From assembly GCA_036501825.1 (NCBI GenBank), contig DASXZP010000026.1, positions 186,001-250,000 on the forward strand: a stretch of 64,000 nucleotides of DNA, given 5' to 3'. Source of the DNA: JAFECT01 sp036501825 (GTDB lineage: Bacteria; Pseudomonadota; Alphaproteobacteria; Caulobacterales; Caulobacteraceae). This document shows positions 8,773 to 17,550 of this stretch, piece by piece. How positions within the stretch are numbered: position 1 is the first letter of the stretch; the number at the start of each line of letters is the position of its first letter. The notes below the pieces were generated by a model. That model saw only the letters and a list, made by a program, of their open reading frames with translations, made no database searches and had not been told where the DNA came from. Position numbers and translations under genes: made by a program.

Positions 8773-9468
8773 CTAGGGGCGCCGGCCGCGGCGCCAGGCG
8801 TCGGTCACTTGCGGGACCATTTCGGTGGCCTTGCCGCGCAGGAAATGAAAGCCGTGGGGGACGGTGTCGAGGTCGAGGGCGACGACGACTTTCTCGGCCT
8901 TAGCGGCGGCGTAGCGGATCAGGCCCGCGGCCGGGACGACGGTCAGCGAGGTGCCGACCACCAGCACCCGGTCGGCGTCGCGGAAATGCTGCACGCTTTC
9001 GGGATAGTGCAGCACGTCCTCGCCGAACCAGACCACGTCGGGGCGCAACTGGCTGCCCTTCTCGCAGAGATCGCCGAGGTCGATGTCGATCTTGCCGCCG
9101 GCGGGATAGCGCAGCGCCGGATCGACCGAGCTGCGATTCTTCAGGATCTCGCCGTGGATGTGGACGACGCGGGTCGAGCCCGCGCGTTCGTGCAGATCGT
9201 CCACATTCTGAGTAACCACCACGACGTCGAAGTCCCGCTCCAGCTCGGCGATCGCGCGGTGCGCGGCGTTGGGCTCGACCTCGCCGAGTTTGCGGCGGCG
9301 CTGGTTGTAGAACTCGAGCACCATGGCCGGATTGCGCTCGAAGCCTTCCGGCGAGGCGACGTCTTCGATGTTGTGTTCCTGCCAAAGCCCGCCCATGTCG
9401 CGGAACGTGCGCAGCCCGCTTTCCTGGCTCACGCCGGCGCCGGTGAAGACGACGATCTTCTCGCTCAT
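8773..9468 (-). CDS. cobB: NAD-dependent protein deacylase, class III-like sirtuin lacking the zinc cysteines
   Basis: 231-residue Sir2 protein that removes acyl groups from lysines using NAD+. Visible are the NAD-binding GAGVSxESGLxTFR (residues 10-23), TQNVDDLH (86-93), catalytic H105 in HIHGE, and VVWFGE (145-150). Y54 and R57 in FYNQRR correspond to the Tyr/Arg pair of class III enzymes (E. coli CobB Y92/R95) that favours acidic acyl groups such as succinyl. The small domain has a single cysteine (C135) and none of the four zinc ligands. The start overlaps the stop of the upstream PD40 gene (TGATG), so translation is coupled. Confidence 0.85.
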   Translation of the reverse strand: MSEKIVVFTGAGVSQESGLRTFRDMGGLWQEHNIEDVASPEGFERNPAMVLEFYNQRRRKLGEVEPNAAHRAIAELERDFDVVVVTQNVDDLHERAGSTRVVHIHGEILKNRSSVDPALRYPAGGKIDIDLGDLCEKGSQLRPDVVWFGEDVLHYPESVQHFRDADRVLVVGTSLTVVPAAGLIRYAAAKAEKVVVALDLDTVPHGFHFLRGKATEMVPQVTDAWRRGRRP

Positions 9469-10454
9469 CACCGCGCCCGCAGGCATCGCGCCGACGCGCC
9501 GTCGAAGCGCCACAGCGCGGGCGTGAAGGGCGTCTGCCAGATGTTGGCCTTGCCGTTGTCCCAGGCGCCTTTGGGCGTCTCGCCGTCGGCGTGCATGACG
9601 CGGCGGCTGGCGAAATAGAGGGTGCGGCGGTCGGGCGACAGGCGCGCTTCGACCATCGACAGCGCCGGATCGTCGAAACCTTCGACCCGCATCGGACAGA
9701 CCAGCGGGTCCTTGCCGCGGGGATGGAAGGCGATGAACAGGCGTTCGGGACCGGGATTTTTCGCGGGCGCCGCCTGGCCGCGGTCGGAGCTGAAGATCAG
9801 GCGCGACTGGTCGGGTGCAATGAACGGATCGACGTCGTTGTGCGCCCCGGTGCTGAAGGCGAGTTCGTGCGGTCGCGCGTGCGCGTCGTAGGCGTGCTCG
9901 GCGCGGTACAGGCGAAAGCGTCCGGTCCCCGCATCCGTCGTCATGTAATAGAGCTCGCCGTTGCCCGCGATCGTCGGCGTCCACACCGACCCTCCGCGAT
10001 TGATCGCCTCGGCCAGACGCCGCGGCGCGCTCCAGCGCCCGGCCACATAGTCGACGCGCCACAGGGCCCCGCCGCTCTGTTCGCGGCCGTAGTAGTGCGC
10101 GGTCAGCGCGCGGGCGCCGCCGTCGTGCGGACGGTTGGAGGCAAACACCACGAACGATCCGTCCGGCGACCACGATGGCTCGAGATCGATCCAGGCGCCG
10201 GAGAAGGCGACGGTCTTGGGCTTGGTCCAACGGCCGTCGACGCGGCGAGATACGAGGATGGACGAGCGACCCCCATCGCCGCGCGCGAACAGCAGCAGCG
10301 GCGCGTGCGGGTCGAACGCCGGCGCGAAATCGTTCTGCGGTCCTGAGATTACGCCCGGTTCGAACACCTGCGCGGCGTCGAGCGGCGCGGCGGCGCTCAG
10401 CGCCAGGGCGGCCAGCGCCAGGGCGGGCAGCGTCAGGGACAGGCGGACGATCAT
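9468..10454 (-). CDS. Secreted PD40/TolB-like beta-propeller protein
   Basis: 328-residue protein with a signal peptide (about 1-27, 'LALSAAAPLDAA'). It carries several WD40-like PD40 repeats, recognised by segments such as 'EPSWSPDGSFVVFASNR' (around 94), 'VDPFIAPDQSRLIFSSDR' and 'EARLSPDRRTLYFAS'. Such propellers bind peptides or glycans in the periplasm; no catalytic domain follows. It is the first gene of a two-gene unit with the sirtuin. Exact ligand unknown. Confidence 0.7.
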   Translation of the reverse strand: MIVRLSLTLPALALAALALSAAAPLDAAQVFEPGVISGPQNDFAPAFDPHAPLLLFARGDGGRSSILVSRRVDGRWTKPKTVAFSGAWIDLEPSWSPDGSFVVFASNRPHDGGARALTAHYYGREQSGGALWRVDYVAGRWSAPRRLAEAINRGGSVWTPTIAGNGELYYMTTDAGTGRFRLYRAEHAYDAHARPHELAFSTGAHNDVDPFIAPDQSRLIFSSDRGQAAPAKNPGPERLFIAFHPRGKDPLVCPMRVEGFDDPALSMVEARLSPDRRTLYFASRRVMHADGETPKGAWDNGKANIWQTPFTPALWRFDGASARCLRAR

Positions 10455-10525
10455 CCGGCGAGGCTAGCGTCCGCGGGGCCGGTTCCCAAGGCCTTCGGAA
10501 GCGAAAGGCGCGCCGCTGGTGGCGC

Positions 10526-10549
10526 TTGCGACGTGCGTTGGGGTAGAAC
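10526..10549 (+). promoter_or_regulatory. Putative housekeeping promoter for the DUF3606 gene
   Basis: TTGCGAC at 10526-10532 and GGTAGAAC at 10542-10549 resemble the alphaproteobacterial TTGACGS / GCTANAWC elements (7 of 8 at the -10). The 9-bp gap is slightly short. The gene start lies 36 bp downstream. Confidence 0.4.
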
Positions 10550-10584
10550 ACGGGGCGCCAGGCGAGGGCGCGCCGGGGAATCCC

Positions 10585-10767
10585 ATGGCCGGTCTGAAGG
10601 ACAAGCGCGGTTTCATCGACAAGGACAGGCTCGACCTGACCGAACGCAAGGCGGTCGAATACTGGATGAAGCGCTGGGGCGTCACCCGCGAACAGATTGA
10701 GGCCGCCCATCGCAAGGTCGGGCGCCTGACCAAAGACATCGCCGCGGAGTTGGGCCGTAAGCGGTAG
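10585..10767 (+). CDS. DUF3606 small protein
   Basis: 60-residue, highly charged soluble protein. The pattern 'RLDLTERKAVEYWMKRWGVTREQIEAA..KVG' is the DUF3606 signature: Asp/Leu-x-Asp, then YW, then a helix ending in a conserved Val-Gly. The family is widespread in alphaproteobacteria, often induced under stress, and has no established biochemical role. The start is ATG 10585; longer in-frame starts upstream would run through the putative promoter. Its 3' end converges on feoB 9 bp away. Confidence 0.7.
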   Translation: MAGLKDKRGFIDKDRLDLTERKAVEYWMKRWGVTREQIEAAHRKVGRLTKDIAAELGRKR

Positions 10768-10776
10768 GGATTGAAC

Positions 10777-12651
10777 CTACGCTCCGAAGGCGTGGGCGAC
10801 GTGGTAGGTCACGAACGCCGCCGCATAGGCCAGGGTCATCATGTAGGCGAACATGATGATGGGCCAGCGCCAGGAGTTGGTCTCGCGCTTGACCACCGCC
10901 AGGGTCGCCATGCACTGGGGCGCAAACACGTACCAGGCCAAGAACGCCAGCGCCGAAGCGAGCGACCAGTGGTGCGCAAGCACATTGGACAGGGCGCCGG
11001 TGTTCTCGCCGCCGTTGCCCACCGCGTAGACCGTGCCCAGCGCGCCGACCGCGACTTCGCGCGCCGCAAGGCCGGGGATCAGCGCCACCGCCATCTGCCA
11101 CGAGAAGCCGACCGGCGCGAAGATCGGTTCGAGCGCGTGGCCGATCATGCCGGCGAAACTGTAGTCGATCGCCGGACCCGGCGCGCCCTTGGGCGCCAGA
11201 GGGATGCTCGACAGGGCCCAGACCAGCAGCATCATCGACAGGATGGTGGTGCCCGCGCGCTTCAGGAAAATCTGGCCGCGCAGCAGCACGCCGCGCGCCA
11301 CGTTCAGCGGTTCCGGCGTCTTGTAGGCGGGCAGTTGCATCAGGAACGGCTCGGAAAGGCCGCGCCAGAACACCTTGCGAATGACGAAGGCAACCAGCAG
11401 GGCGCTGACGATGCCGGTGAAATAGAGGCCGAACATCACCAGCCCCTGTTCCGACACGAAGCCCCACAGGGTGTGCGCCGGGATGAAGGCGTAGATGATC
11501 AGGGTGTAGACCGGGATGCGCGCCGAACAGGTCATCAGCGGCGCCACCAGGATGGTGGTCAGGCGGTCGCGTTTGTCGTCGATGACGCGCGCGGACATGA
11601 TGCCCGGGATCGCGCAAGCGAAACTCGACAACAGCGGGATAAACGCGCGGCCGTGCAGGCCGGCGCCGCCCATCAGCTTGTCCATCAGGAAGGCCGCGCG
11701 GGCCATATAGCCCAGGTCCTCCAGCACGATGATGAACAGGAACAGGGTCATGATCTGCGGCACGAACACGATCACGGAGCCGACGCCGGAAATAATCCCG
11801 TCGGTGAGCAGCGAGCGCAGCCAGCCCGCGGCCATGTGCGCGTCGATCTGGGCCGAGGTCCAGTCGAAGCCCGCGGTCATCAGGTCCTGCAGCGGCTTCA
11901 CCCAGCTCACCGCCTGGAACATGGTGAAAAGCACCACGAACAGGATGAGCAGTCCCCACACCGGGTGCAGCAACACGCGGTCGAAGCGGCCGGTCCAGGT
12001 GTCGGGATGCTGCGGCGGCTTCACGCACGCCTTCAGAATGCGTTCGGTCTCGCGGTAGAGGGCGCGCACGTCGGCCGCGCTGGGTTCGCTCCACGGCGGG
12101 GCGTGCGGCGGGGCCGTCTCGGTCCGCAAGACCTCGTCCACCTGAGCCAGCAGATGATCCATGCCGCGCTTGCGCGTCGCCACGGTGGTGACGATCGGCA
12201 CGCCCAGCATCGACTGCAGTTTCGGCAGGTCGATGGCGATGCCTTGGCGCTCGGCGATGTCGTACATGTTGAGCGCCAGCACGATCGGACGCCCGACCGA
12301 CTTCAGTTCGAGCAACAGGCGCAGCACCACGCGCAGGCTGGTGGAGTCGGCGACGCAGACGATGGCGTCGGGCTCGGTCTCGCCTTCTAGACGGCCCAGC
12401 ACCGCGTCGCGGGTGACCACTTCGTCTGGGCTGCGGGCGCGCAGGGAATAGGTGCCGGGAAGGTCGAGCACATTGACCGGGCGGCCGGCCGGCGTGGTCA
12501 GGGCGCCTTCCTTGCGCTCGACGGTGACGCCGGCGTAGTTGGCGACCTTCTGACGGCTGCCGGTTAGGGCGTTGAACAGGGCGGTCTTGCCGCAGTTGGG
12601 CGCGCCGACGAGGGCGACGCGGAAAGTCTGGGACGCGACGGCTACGCTCAT
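10777..12651 (-). CDS. feoB: Ferrous iron transporter FeoB
   Basis: 624-residue inner-membrane Fe(II) permease with an N-terminal GTPase. G1 is GAPNCGKT (16-23), G2 lies around 'NYAGVTVERKEG', G3 is DLPGTYSL (64-71) and the G4-like segment is LNMYD. The C-terminal half has the Gate motifs and about eight membrane helices, including 'FVPQIMTLFLFIIVLEDLGYMARAAFLMD' and 'SFACAIPGIMSAR' with the conserved Cys-Ala-x-Pro. It is short relative to E. coli FeoB (773 aa), as in other compact FeoBs. Its start overlaps feoA by 4 bp. Confidence 0.93.
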   Translation of the reverse strand: MSVAVASQTFRVALVGAPNCGKTALFNALTGSRQKVANYAGVTVERKEGALTTPAGRPVNVLDLPGTYSLRARSPDEVVTRDAVLGRLEGETEPDAIVCVADSTSLRVVLRLLLELKSVGRPIVLALNMYDIAERQGIAIDLPKLQSMLGVPIVTTVATRKRGMDHLLAQVDEVLRTETAPPHAPPWSEPSAADVRALYRETERILKACVKPPQHPDTWTGRFDRVLLHPVWGLLILFVVLFTMFQAVSWVKPLQDLMTAGFDWTSAQIDAHMAAGWLRSLLTDGIISGVGSVIVFVPQIMTLFLFIIVLEDLGYMARAAFLMDKLMGGAGLHGRAFIPLLSSFACAIPGIMSARVIDDKRDRLTTILVAPLMTCSARIPVYTLIIYAFIPAHTLWGFVSEQGLVMFGLYFTGIVSALLVAFVIRKVFWRGLSEPFLMQLPAYKTPEPLNVARGVLLRGQIFLKRAGTTILSMMLLVWALSSIPLAPKGAPGPAIDYSFAGMIGHALEPIFAPVGFSWQMAVALIPGLAAREVAVGALGTVYAVGNGGENTGALSNVLAHHWSLASALAFLAWYVFAPQCMATLAVVKRETNSWRWPIIMFAYMMTLAYAAAFVTYHVAHAFGA

Positions 12652-12983
12652 TCCGCGGCTTCCGCGAACTCCGTCTCTTCCGCTTCCCCGTCGAGAAGAA
12701 CCAGCACCGAGGCGGCCTCGCGCCGGCGCAGGGCCACGGTCATGTCGTCGAGCTTCACCGCGATCGGATCGCGCCCGAACAGGCCTTCATGGATCAGTTC
12801 GAACCGCGCGCCTTCGACGAACCCGATCTCCAGCAGCCGGCGCTCCAACTCGGTGGGCTCCAGCCCGCCGGGGCGCCCGCCCTCGGCCCCCACTTTCAAC
12901 ACCACCCCGCGCGCACCCTTCCGCGCCCCGCCGAGCGTCGGGCGGGGGAGGGGGGCGTCGAGGGTCTGCGCCTTGGCGGCCAT
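12648..12983 (-). CDS. feoA: FeoA family protein
   Basis: 111-residue cytoplasmic SH3-like partner of FeoB. The core 'ELERRLLEIGFVEGARFELIHEGLFGRDPIAVKLDDMTVALRRREAASVLV' has the FeoA pattern: R-L-x-x-(I/M)-G-(F/L), then G-D/R-P-(I/V), then (I/V)-A-L-R. An N-terminal extension of about 35 residues is Gly/Arg/Pro rich and poorly conserved, so translation could start further downstream, but ATG 12983 sits just below a Fur-box-like site. The stop overlaps feoB (ATGA), giving translational coupling. Confidence 0.85.
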   Translation of the reverse strand: MAAKAQTLDAPLPRPTLGGARKGARGVVLKVGAEGGRPGGLEPTELERRLLEIGFVEGARFELIHEGLFGRDPIAVKLDDMTVALRRREAASVLVLLDGEAEETEFAEAAE

Positions 12984-13000
12984 GGGACGGTTGCCAGAGA

Positions 13001-13017
13001 TTGAGAATTATTCGCAA
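13001..13017. promoter_or_regulatory. Fur-box-like palindrome upstream of feoAB
   Basis: The 17-bp sequence TTGAGAATTATTCGCAA is a near-perfect odd-centred inverted repeat (one mismatched pair of eight) and fits the 7-1-7 Fur consensus TGATAATNATTATCA in layout and AT-rich core. It sits 18-34 bp upstream of the feoA start in an otherwise GC-rich gap. Iron-dependent repression of feoAB by Fur is the simplest reading. Confidence 0.7.
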
Positions 13018-13113
13018 GAGATATCATGGGCGTGGGCCAGATTGCAAGGACCTGCCACAAGGCGTTGCCGGGTTTGGGGAAATTGGGGCCGCGCGCCGGC
13101 GGGCAGGCGGCGC

Positions 13114-14190
13114 TTAGCGCCCGTCGCCAAGGGCGCGAAGCTGGGCCACAGGCGCGCCGAGGCCGCGGGGGTCGCAGGCGGATCCCGCCACATAGCGATA
13201 GCGGCCGCCGATGTACGCTTCCAGGACCCACGCGTCGCCGGCGCATCGACCGGGAGGGTCGGAGGCCGCGGTCGCGAAGCCGGCGGCGTACAAGGCGTGC
13301 TCAAAGGCGTCGGCTTGGGCCCGCGGGACGGCGCGCGGCGTTGGCCGCGATGGCGTGACGACGCCCACGTGTTCCTGACACACGTCCAGACCCTGACGCA
13401 TGACGATGCCGCAGTGAGACGGCTCTCTGGCGTAGGTGACCGCTTTGGCGCCCGATGACTTGGAAAACCAGATCAAGCGGTAAAAGCTTTCGCCCGGATA
13501 AGCGACGTTCGAGCGCCGCAGGTCCGTCAAACCGAGCGCCGTCAGTTGCGCGATCCAGGCCATATGAGCGCAGGCTGTGTCGCCGCTTGCACAGCCCGCA
13601 CGCTGGCCCGCAATCGCCGGATCGGGATGATCGACGCCATCGAGCGTCCACCATGGCGCCGGACGGCCGCTCAGATCGCCGCTCCGCGCGGCCGCGAGCT
13701 GGACCAGTTCGTCGGCGGCTTCACTTATCGTGTACCGTCCGCTGTGCAACCGGTCCTGGCTGTCTTTGACCGTTTCCGCATGAGGGTCGCTCGGTAGGGT
13801 CTTGCGCGCTCCGCCGGTGGCGACGGTCAGGAAGACGTACGAGCACTCGTCCGCGCAACCGACCGTCGAAGGGTGTTCCGCCGTGGCCGAGAATGGCGAG
13901 TGCGACAGTTCAGTTTCGAACGCGTCAAGGTCGTTCGGCTGAAGCTCGACCACGGCCGGGGCTCCGCTGGGGCCTCCGGTGGTCATGCGGGCTTTACCGT
14001 CGGCGTCGAGGCTGACCTCGACGAACCCGTTCCAGAAACCGTTCCAGCTCACGCGATAGGCTTTGCCGCCTGGCGGCGCCTGCAAGGGGCCGAGCGCTTC
14101 GCCGGTTTCGTCGCGTGACTGCGCCGCGCCCGTGGTCGCGGGTACGATGAGCGCGACCGTCAGAAAGGCGACTGCGAACCATCGCGTCAC
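13114..14190 (-). CDS. Secreted protein of unknown function
   Basis: 358 aa with a signal peptide (about 1-22, 'LTVALIVPATTGAAQ'). Ten or so cysteines are spread along the mature part, several in close pairs (CADEC, CASGDTAC), which suggests a disulphide-bonded periplasmic protein. The first 130 residues ('AYRVSWNGFWNGFVEVSLDADGKARMT') look like a beta-rich domain; similar 'R.SW..G...' openings occur in small exported proteins of unknown function. No catalytic motif was recognised. It lies 17 bp downstream of the large BNR gene on the same strand and may be co-transcribed with it. Confidence 0.6.
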   Translation of the reverse strand: MTRWFAVAFLTVALIVPATTGAAQSRDETGEALGPLQAPPGGKAYRVSWNGFWNGFVEVSLDADGKARMTTGGPSGAPAVVELQPNDLDAFETELSHSPFSATAEHPSTVGCADECSYVFLTVATGGARKTLPSDPHAETVKDSQDRLHSGRYTISEAADELVQLAAARSGDLSGRPAPWWTLDGVDHPDPAIAGQRAGCASGDTACAHMAWIAQLTALGLTDLRRSNVAYPGESFYRLIWFSKSSGAKAVTYAREPSHCGIVMRQGLDVCQEHVGVVTPSRPTPRAVPRAQADAFEHALYAAGFATAASDPPGRCAGDAWVLEAYIGGRYRYVAGSACDPRGLGAPVAQLRALGDGR

Positions 14191-14207
14191 GATGTTGCCC
14201 CCCGGCC

Positions 14208-17200
14208 TTACGGCATGTCCTCGCCGCCCTCCGGGGCGTCGACGTGCATGCGGTCCATCGCCGGATAGGTGATGGGTTTGAAGCCAGCCTTCTTCAGGGC
14301 CGGCGCGAGTTCATCCAGCGCCTTGCGGGTCGCGGCCCAGTCGGCCTCGGCCTTGGCGAGCTTGGCGAGGGACTCGGCGTAACCCTCGCGGTCGGGCTGG
14401 GTGGGGGCCGCGTCGGCGGATTCCATCTGGCTTTCCAGACCGGCGAAGCTCGCGCTGAGCGCCACCAGGCCGTCGCCGCCGCGGCGGCGTCCGCCGGCGG
14501 CCGTGCGGGCGAACAGATCGTCGACGCGTTTCTTCAGGGCCGCATCGTGGTCGCCCAGTTTGTGCGCAATCGCGTCGAGCTGTTCGTGGGCGGCCTGCAT
14601 TTCGCCGGCGCCCTTCCAAGCGCGTTCCGTCGCCTTGTCCAGGTCGAGCGAGAAGGCGAGTTCGGCCTTCAGATCGTCGAAGGAGGCGGGGACGCGCGGG
14701 TCTTCGGTGACGTGCAGCGACTGGCGCTGTTCCTTGCCGTCGACCTTGAGCACCACGGTGTAGTCGCCGGGCAGGACGAACGGCCCCTCGGGCGAGATGG
14801 GCGTTTCGTCGCCCAGGATGGCGGCGATGTCATAGCCGTAGCCCGCCGCGTGCGGGCGCGGATAGTGCAGGCTCCAGACCGCGCGGTGGGCGCCGGCCTC
14901 GGTGGAGAGGCGCTGGGGCGGCTGGGTCCATTCGCTGGCGAAGTACTGCTGCGCCGGCGGCTGCGGCGCGGGCGTCGACGTCATGTGGCCGACCAGGGCG
15001 CCGGAGGCGTCGAGGATATCGATCTCCACCGGACCCTTGGCGGGTTTGCCGAGCCAATAGTCGATGATCGCGCCCGGCGGCGGATTCTTGCCGAGTGGCG
15101 TGTCCTTGGGCAGAGGCGTGTCCTTGTTGTTGTTCGGATGCACGCGCACCGCGGACGCCGGGCGGAACAGGTGCATCGCTTCCCCCGCGATCTGCGGCGT
15201 CACTTCGCGCAGGGGGGCGATGTCGTCGAGGATCCAGATCGAGCGGCCCTGGGTGGCGGCGATCAGGTCGTCGCCGCGCACCGCCAGGTCGCGCACCCAC
15301 GCATTCGGCAGGTTGGCCTGCAGGCTGCGCCAGTGGCCGCCGTCGTCGAGCGAGACGAAGGTCGCATAGTCGGTGCCGGCGTAGAGCAGGCCGCGCTTTT
15401 CCGGATCGGCGCGCACGACCGCGGCGATGTGATCGGGGGGCAGGTCGGAGGTGATGTCACGCCAGGTCTTGCCGTAGTCGCGCGTCGCATAGACGTGCGG
15501 GCGATAGTCGTCGATGCGCTGGGCGTCGGCGGTGACGTAGGCCACGCCGTCCTCCTGCGCCGACAGGTCGATGGAGTTGATCCGCGTCCAGTCCTTGATG
15601 TCGGGCGGGGTGATGTCGGTCCAGTTTGCGCCGCCGTTCAGCGTCAGCTGAACCTTGCCGTTGTCGGTTCCGACCCACAGCTCGCTGGCGTGACGCGACG
15701 AAGGCATGATCTGGGTGATGACGCCGTAACCGCAGGCGGTGGCGTCGGCGACCGCGACGTCGCCGCCGCAGCGCTGGCCCGCGCTGGTCTTGCCGGTCAG
15801 GTCGGGCGAGATGGTCTTCCAGTGGTCGCCGCGGTCGGTGGTGGCGAATACGACTTCACCGCCGAGGTAGAGGGTATTCGGGCCCGCGCGCGAGGGGACC
15901 AGCGGCGTGATCCAGTTGAAGCGGTGGTTCACGTCGGTGGGACGCGCGCCATAGGTCGAGAACGGCCACGCCGAAACCGACGCGACCTGGCCGGTGCGCG
16001 TGTCGTAACGCGAAACATTGCCGCCGAGGCCCGAGCCGTAGACGATCAGCGGATCGGTCTGGTCCGGCACGTCGTAGTCACGCTCTTCGCCGCCGACCGG
16101 ATGCCAGTCGCGGAAGCTGATCGCGCCGTAGTCGCTGCGGCTGGCGATGCCGACGGTGCCGCTATCCTGCTGGCCCGAGTAGATCCAGTAGGGGAAGCGG
16201 TTGTCGGTCTCGATGTGATAGAGCTGCGCGGTGGGCTGGTTGTACCAGTCGGACCAGGTCTTGCCGCCATTCACGCTAACCACCGTGCCCTGGTCGGACG
16301 AGGTGGCGATGTGGTCGGGATGCTCGGGGTTGATCCAGACGAAGTGATAGTCGTCGCCGCCAGGCGCGCCCTTGACGATCTCGCAGTGGGCGCCGCCCTG
16401 GTCGCAGCGGCGGATCGATTGGCCGACGGTGTAGACCACGTCGGGGTTGTCGGGCGCGACCGCGATGCGGCTGGAATACATGCCGACGACGGCGTCTTCG
16501 CTGTTCACCCGCGTCCAGCTGGCGCCGCCGTCGTCCGAACGATAGATGCCCGGCGCATCGGTGGAATCGACGGTGGCGTAGACGCGCGTGCCCTTGGCGG
16601 TGTGCGTCGCGGCGACGCCAATGCGGCCGAGCGAGCCGGTGGGCCATCCGCCGCCCGACAACTTCGTCCAGGTGCGGCCGCGGTCGGTGGACTTGTAGAT
16701 GGCGCTGCCGGGACCGGCGGTGCGGGTGAAATAACTCTGCCAGGGATACTGCCGCACCTGCCAGGCGCCGGCGAAGATCACGTTCGCGTCGGTCGGATCC
16801 TGCGCGAGGTCGGAGACGCCGGTCACGTCGTCAATGGCCAGCACGTGGGTCCAGGTCTTGCCGCCGTCTTCGCTGCGGAACACGCCGCGGTCGGGGCTGG
16901 CGCCGAAGTAACGGCCGGTGGCGGCGACCATCACCACGTTGGCGTCGGACGGGTCGACCCAGATCTTGCCGATGTACTTGGTGTCCTTCAGGCCGATGAA
17001 CGACCAGCTCTTGCCGCCGTCGCTGGAGCGATAGACTCCGGCGCCCGCCTGCACGTCGTAGCGCACCTCCGGCTGGCCGGTGCCGATGTAGATGACGTCG
17101 GCGTTGGAGGGCGCCACCGCGATGGCGCCGATCGCCTGCGGTCCGTGGTCGAACATCGGTCGCCAGGTCTCGCCCGCGTCATCCGTGCGCCACACCCCGC

Positions 17201-17453
17201 CGCCGGCCGCGCCGAAGACAAAGCTGTCCGGCTTGCCCGGCATGCCCACGACCATCGAGCCCCAGCCGCCGCGGAACGGCCCGACCAGCCGCCACTGCAT
17301 GTCGCCCCACAGCGCCTCGACCGGCGCGGCCGGGGGGCTCTGCGCCTCGGGCTTGGCGCGCGGCGCGGCCTGCGCTGCAAGCGCGAAGAAGGAAACGGAC
17401 GCGGCAAGGGCGAGCGCAAGGCTCAGGCGCTGGCTCGGACGCAGACTTTTCAA
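14208..17453 (-). CDS. Secreted BNR/Vps10-like beta-propeller protein (paralogue 1)
   Basis: 1081-residue exported protein with a signal peptide (about 1-29, '...FFALAAQAA'). The body is built of repeated Asp-box elements (S-x-D-x-G-x-T/S-W), for example 'TDDAGETW' (~90), 'SSDGGKSW' (~143), 'SEDGGKTW', 'STDRGRTW' and 'SDDGGASW', forming two sortilin/Vps10-type propellers. The last ~250 residues contain a beta-sandwich-like region and a helical tail. Homologues are annotated as glycosyl hydrolases or sortilin-like, but catalytic activity is not established and no catalytic pair could be assigned. A paralogue lies at about 41.5-44.6 kb. Confidence 0.8.
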   Translation of the reverse strand: MKSLRPSQRLSLALALAASVSFFALAAQAAPRAKPEAQSPPAAPVEALWGDMQWRLVGPFRGGWGSMVVGMPGKPDSFVFGAAGGGVWRTDDAGETWRPMFDHGPQAIGAIAVAPSNADVIYIGTGQPEVRYDVQAGAGVYRSSDGGKSWSFIGLKDTKYIGKIWVDPSDANVVMVAATGRYFGASPDRGVFRSEDGGKTWTHVLAIDDVTGVSDLAQDPTDANVIFAGAWQVRQYPWQSYFTRTAGPGSAIYKSTDRGRTWTKLSGGGWPTGSLGRIGVAATHTAKGTRVYATVDSTDAPGIYRSDDGGASWTRVNSEDAVVGMYSSRIAVAPDNPDVVYTVGQSIRRCDQGGAHCEIVKGAPGGDDYHFVWINPEHPDHIATSSDQGTVVSVNGGKTWSDWYNQPTAQLYHIETDNRFPYWIYSGQQDSGTVGIASRSDYGAISFRDWHPVGGEERDYDVPDQTDPLIVYGSGLGGNVSRYDTRTGQVASVSAWPFSTYGARPTDVNHRFNWITPLVPSRAGPNTLYLGGEVVFATTDRGDHWKTISPDLTGKTSAGQRCGGDVAVADATACGYGVITQIMPSSRHASELWVGTDNGKVQLTLNGGANWTDITPPDIKDWTRINSIDLSAQEDGVAYVTADAQRIDDYRPHVYATRDYGKTWRDITSDLPPDHIAAVVRADPEKRGLLYAGTDYATFVSLDDGGHWRSLQANLPNAWVRDLAVRGDDLIAATQGRSIWILDDIAPLREVTPQIAGEAMHLFRPASAVRVHPNNNKDTPLPKDTPLGKNPPPGAIIDYWLGKPAKGPVEIDILDASGALVGHMTSTPAPQPPAQQYFASEWTQPPQRLSTEAGAHRAVWSLHYPRPHAAGYGYDIAAILGDETPISPEGPFVLPGDYTVVLKVDGKEQRQSLHVTEDPRVPASFDDLKAELAFSLDLDKATERAWKGAGEMQAAHEQLDAIAHKLGDHDAALKKRVDDLFARTAAGGRRRGGDGLVALSASFAGLESQMESADAAPTQPDREGYAESLAKLAKAEADWAATRKALDELAPALKKAGFKPITYPAMDRMHVDAPEGGEDMP

Positions 17454-17480
17454 GGCATTCCTCCCGGCGGACTCGAGGTC

Positions 17481-17488
17481 CGTATACG
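17481..17488. promoter_or_regulatory. CGTATACG palindrome upstream of BNR paralogue 1
   Basis: Perfect 8-bp palindrome CGTATACG, 27 bp upstream of the start of the BNR gene. The same octamer recurs upstream of the second BNR paralogue and between the NSS transporter and cyclase genes. It has the GTnnAC core seen in operators of some GntR-family regulators, so it may be an operator half or core; no regulator gene is adjacent. Confidence 0.35.
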
Positions 17489-17550
17489 ATCCGCATCATG
17501 GACCCGCGCGCCGGTCGGGCCAAGTCTACATATGGGCGGTTTCGCTTGCG

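Noticed and set aside
10764..10780. A tRNA T-arm-like 17-mer (GTAGGTTCAATCCCTAC on the minus strand) at the feoB stop
   Set aside because: The stem and TTCAATC loop fit a T-arm, but no acceptor, D- or anticodon stem can be found; the rest is feoB coding sequence.
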